Assembly: GCA_028686565.1 (NCBI GenBank)
Contig: JAQUBU010000122.1
Location: 1-6,821, forward strand
Direction: 5' to 3'
Origin: Syntrophomonadaceae bacterium
GTDB taxonomy: Bacteria > Bacillota > Syntrophomonadia > Syntrophomonadales > Syntrophomonadaceae
DNA: 6,821 nt
Position 1 is the stretch's first letter. The number at the start of each line of letters is the position of its first letter. Both the position numbers and the translations under genes were made by a program. Below, piece by piece: positions 6,461 to 6,821 of the stretch. The notes beneath the pieces were generated by a model. It did no database searches. It was not told where the DNA came from and saw nothing but the letters and a program-made list of their open reading frames with translations.

Positions 6461-6522
6461 TAGTTATTGTTAGTTTTGATTAGTTTATGTTGGTTTTTAT
6501 TAATAATTGCAAGTTTATGTTG
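6461..6522. repeat. 10-bp-phased AT-rich direct repeats upstream of the -35 element
   Basis: On the plus strand three consecutive 10-mers at 6461, 6471 and 6481 read TAGTTATTGT, TAGTTTTGAT and TAGTTTATGT. A weaker unit is at 6491, and the third unit recurs as AGTTTATGTTG at 6512-6522, exactly 30 bp from its copy at 6482-6492. The array abuts the -35 hexamer, the position expected for an activator binding array, an UP element or phased-tract curvature. No regulator gene is in the window. Confidence 0.55.
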
Positions 6523-6565
6523 AATGAAAAATTAACTGCCGATTTTCCCTCGCCCTGGCTATCCC

Positions 6566-6608
6566 AAAAACAAAAGCAACCGGCGATAGGTTTTGCCGAT
6601 CGCCGGTT
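6566..6608 (-). terminator. Intrinsic terminator downstream of pheA
   Basis: Arms AACCGGCGAT (6578-6587) and ATCGCCGGTT (6599-6608) form a perfect 10-bp stem with an 11-nt loop. Read on the minus strand the stem is followed by GC and then a T-rich run (6575-6566, TTTTGTTTTT). It lies about 65 nt after the pheA stop and separates pheA transcription from the transporter cluster. On the plus strand the stem is followed by A residues, so it acts in one direction. Confidence 0.85.
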
Positions 6609-6672
6609 AGAAAAAACATCTTGATTTTATTTTACCTAAGTTCTATTACAATATTTGATATAGAGTCGGTCT

Positions 6673-6821
6673 TTATTCGTGGTAACAGCCAAGCACTTCC
6701 AGATAGCCACAGGAGACGGCCGCGTGGCGAAGCGCGGTGGCGATCATCGGATCGCCGATGTTTCCCTTGATGTCACAGAAGAAGCAATACTTCCCGCCGG
6801 TCATTGGGCGGGATTCAATGC
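6673..6821 (-). CDS. pheA: Prephenate dehydratase, C-terminal end (partial)
   Basis: The last 48 codons and TAA of a gene entering from the right are present. They begin IESRPMTGGKYCFFCDIKG: ESRP is the phenylalanine-binding motif of the regulatory ACT domain of PheA, and the following F(F)xDI(K)G strand is also typical. The enzyme converts prephenate to phenylpyruvate in phenylalanine synthesis, with feedback inhibition by phenylalanine through this domain. The catalytic PDT domain, and any fused chorismate mutase, lie outside the window. The tail has 84 G or C in 149 bases (56%), noticeably above the genes that follow. A terminator closes the transcript, so it is a neighbour and not part of the cluster. 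Confidence 0.92.
   Translation of the reverse strand, partial: IESRPMTGGKYCFFCDIKGNIGDPMIATALRHAAVSCGYLEVLGCYHE

Overview
The window holds one long, single-direction gene cluster on the minus strand, flanked by the ends of two partial genes. The likely host is an anaerobic Gram-positive of the Clostridia type (Peptococcaceae or Desulfitobacterium relatives would fit). The reasons are strong AGGAGG-type ribosome binding sites, occasional TTG starts, lipoprotein-type binding proteins, oxygen-sensitive enzyme families and roughly mid-40s percent GC. This host assignment is an inference; no taxonomic marker is decisive.

Layout in order of transcription (right to left). The C-terminal end of prephenate dehydratase (pheA, 6673-6821) is followed by a good intrinsic terminator (6566-6608). 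A 305-base gene-free stretch (6368-6672) then holds that terminator, a set of 10-bp-phased AT-rich repeats and a near-consensus sigma-A promoter (TTTACA, 17 bp, TATACT). From this promoter run: a FecCD/BtuC-type permease (5345-6367), a FecE/BtuD-type ATPase (4560-5354), two different lipoprotein substrate-binding proteins (3471-4538 and 2251-3336), two biotin-synthase-family radical SAM proteins (1209-2249 and 153-1169), and the start of a NifH/BchL/CfbC-type ATP-dependent reductase (1-138, running off the window). Spacings are short or overlapping throughout, except for a 134-nt gap between the two binding-protein genes that carries a perfect 13-bp inverted repeat.

The genes read as one system. 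A class of importer used for metal chelates, haem and corrinoids has two receptor lipoproteins. It is coupled to two paralogous radical SAM enzymes whose cluster motif is CX5CX2C, not the usual CX3CX2C, a spacing I know from HmdB of the [Fe]-hydrogenase cofactor pathway. A nitrogenase-superfamily reductase component follows, whose catalytic partner should lie beyond position 1. My inference is uptake of a metal complex or tetrapyrrole-like precursor, followed by radical SAM modification and ATP-dependent low-potential reduction, to make or use a specialised metallocofactor. The substrate and product cannot be read from the sequence. No nif, bio, hcg or cobalamin-riboswitch signature that would assign the cluster to a standard pathway is present in the window.
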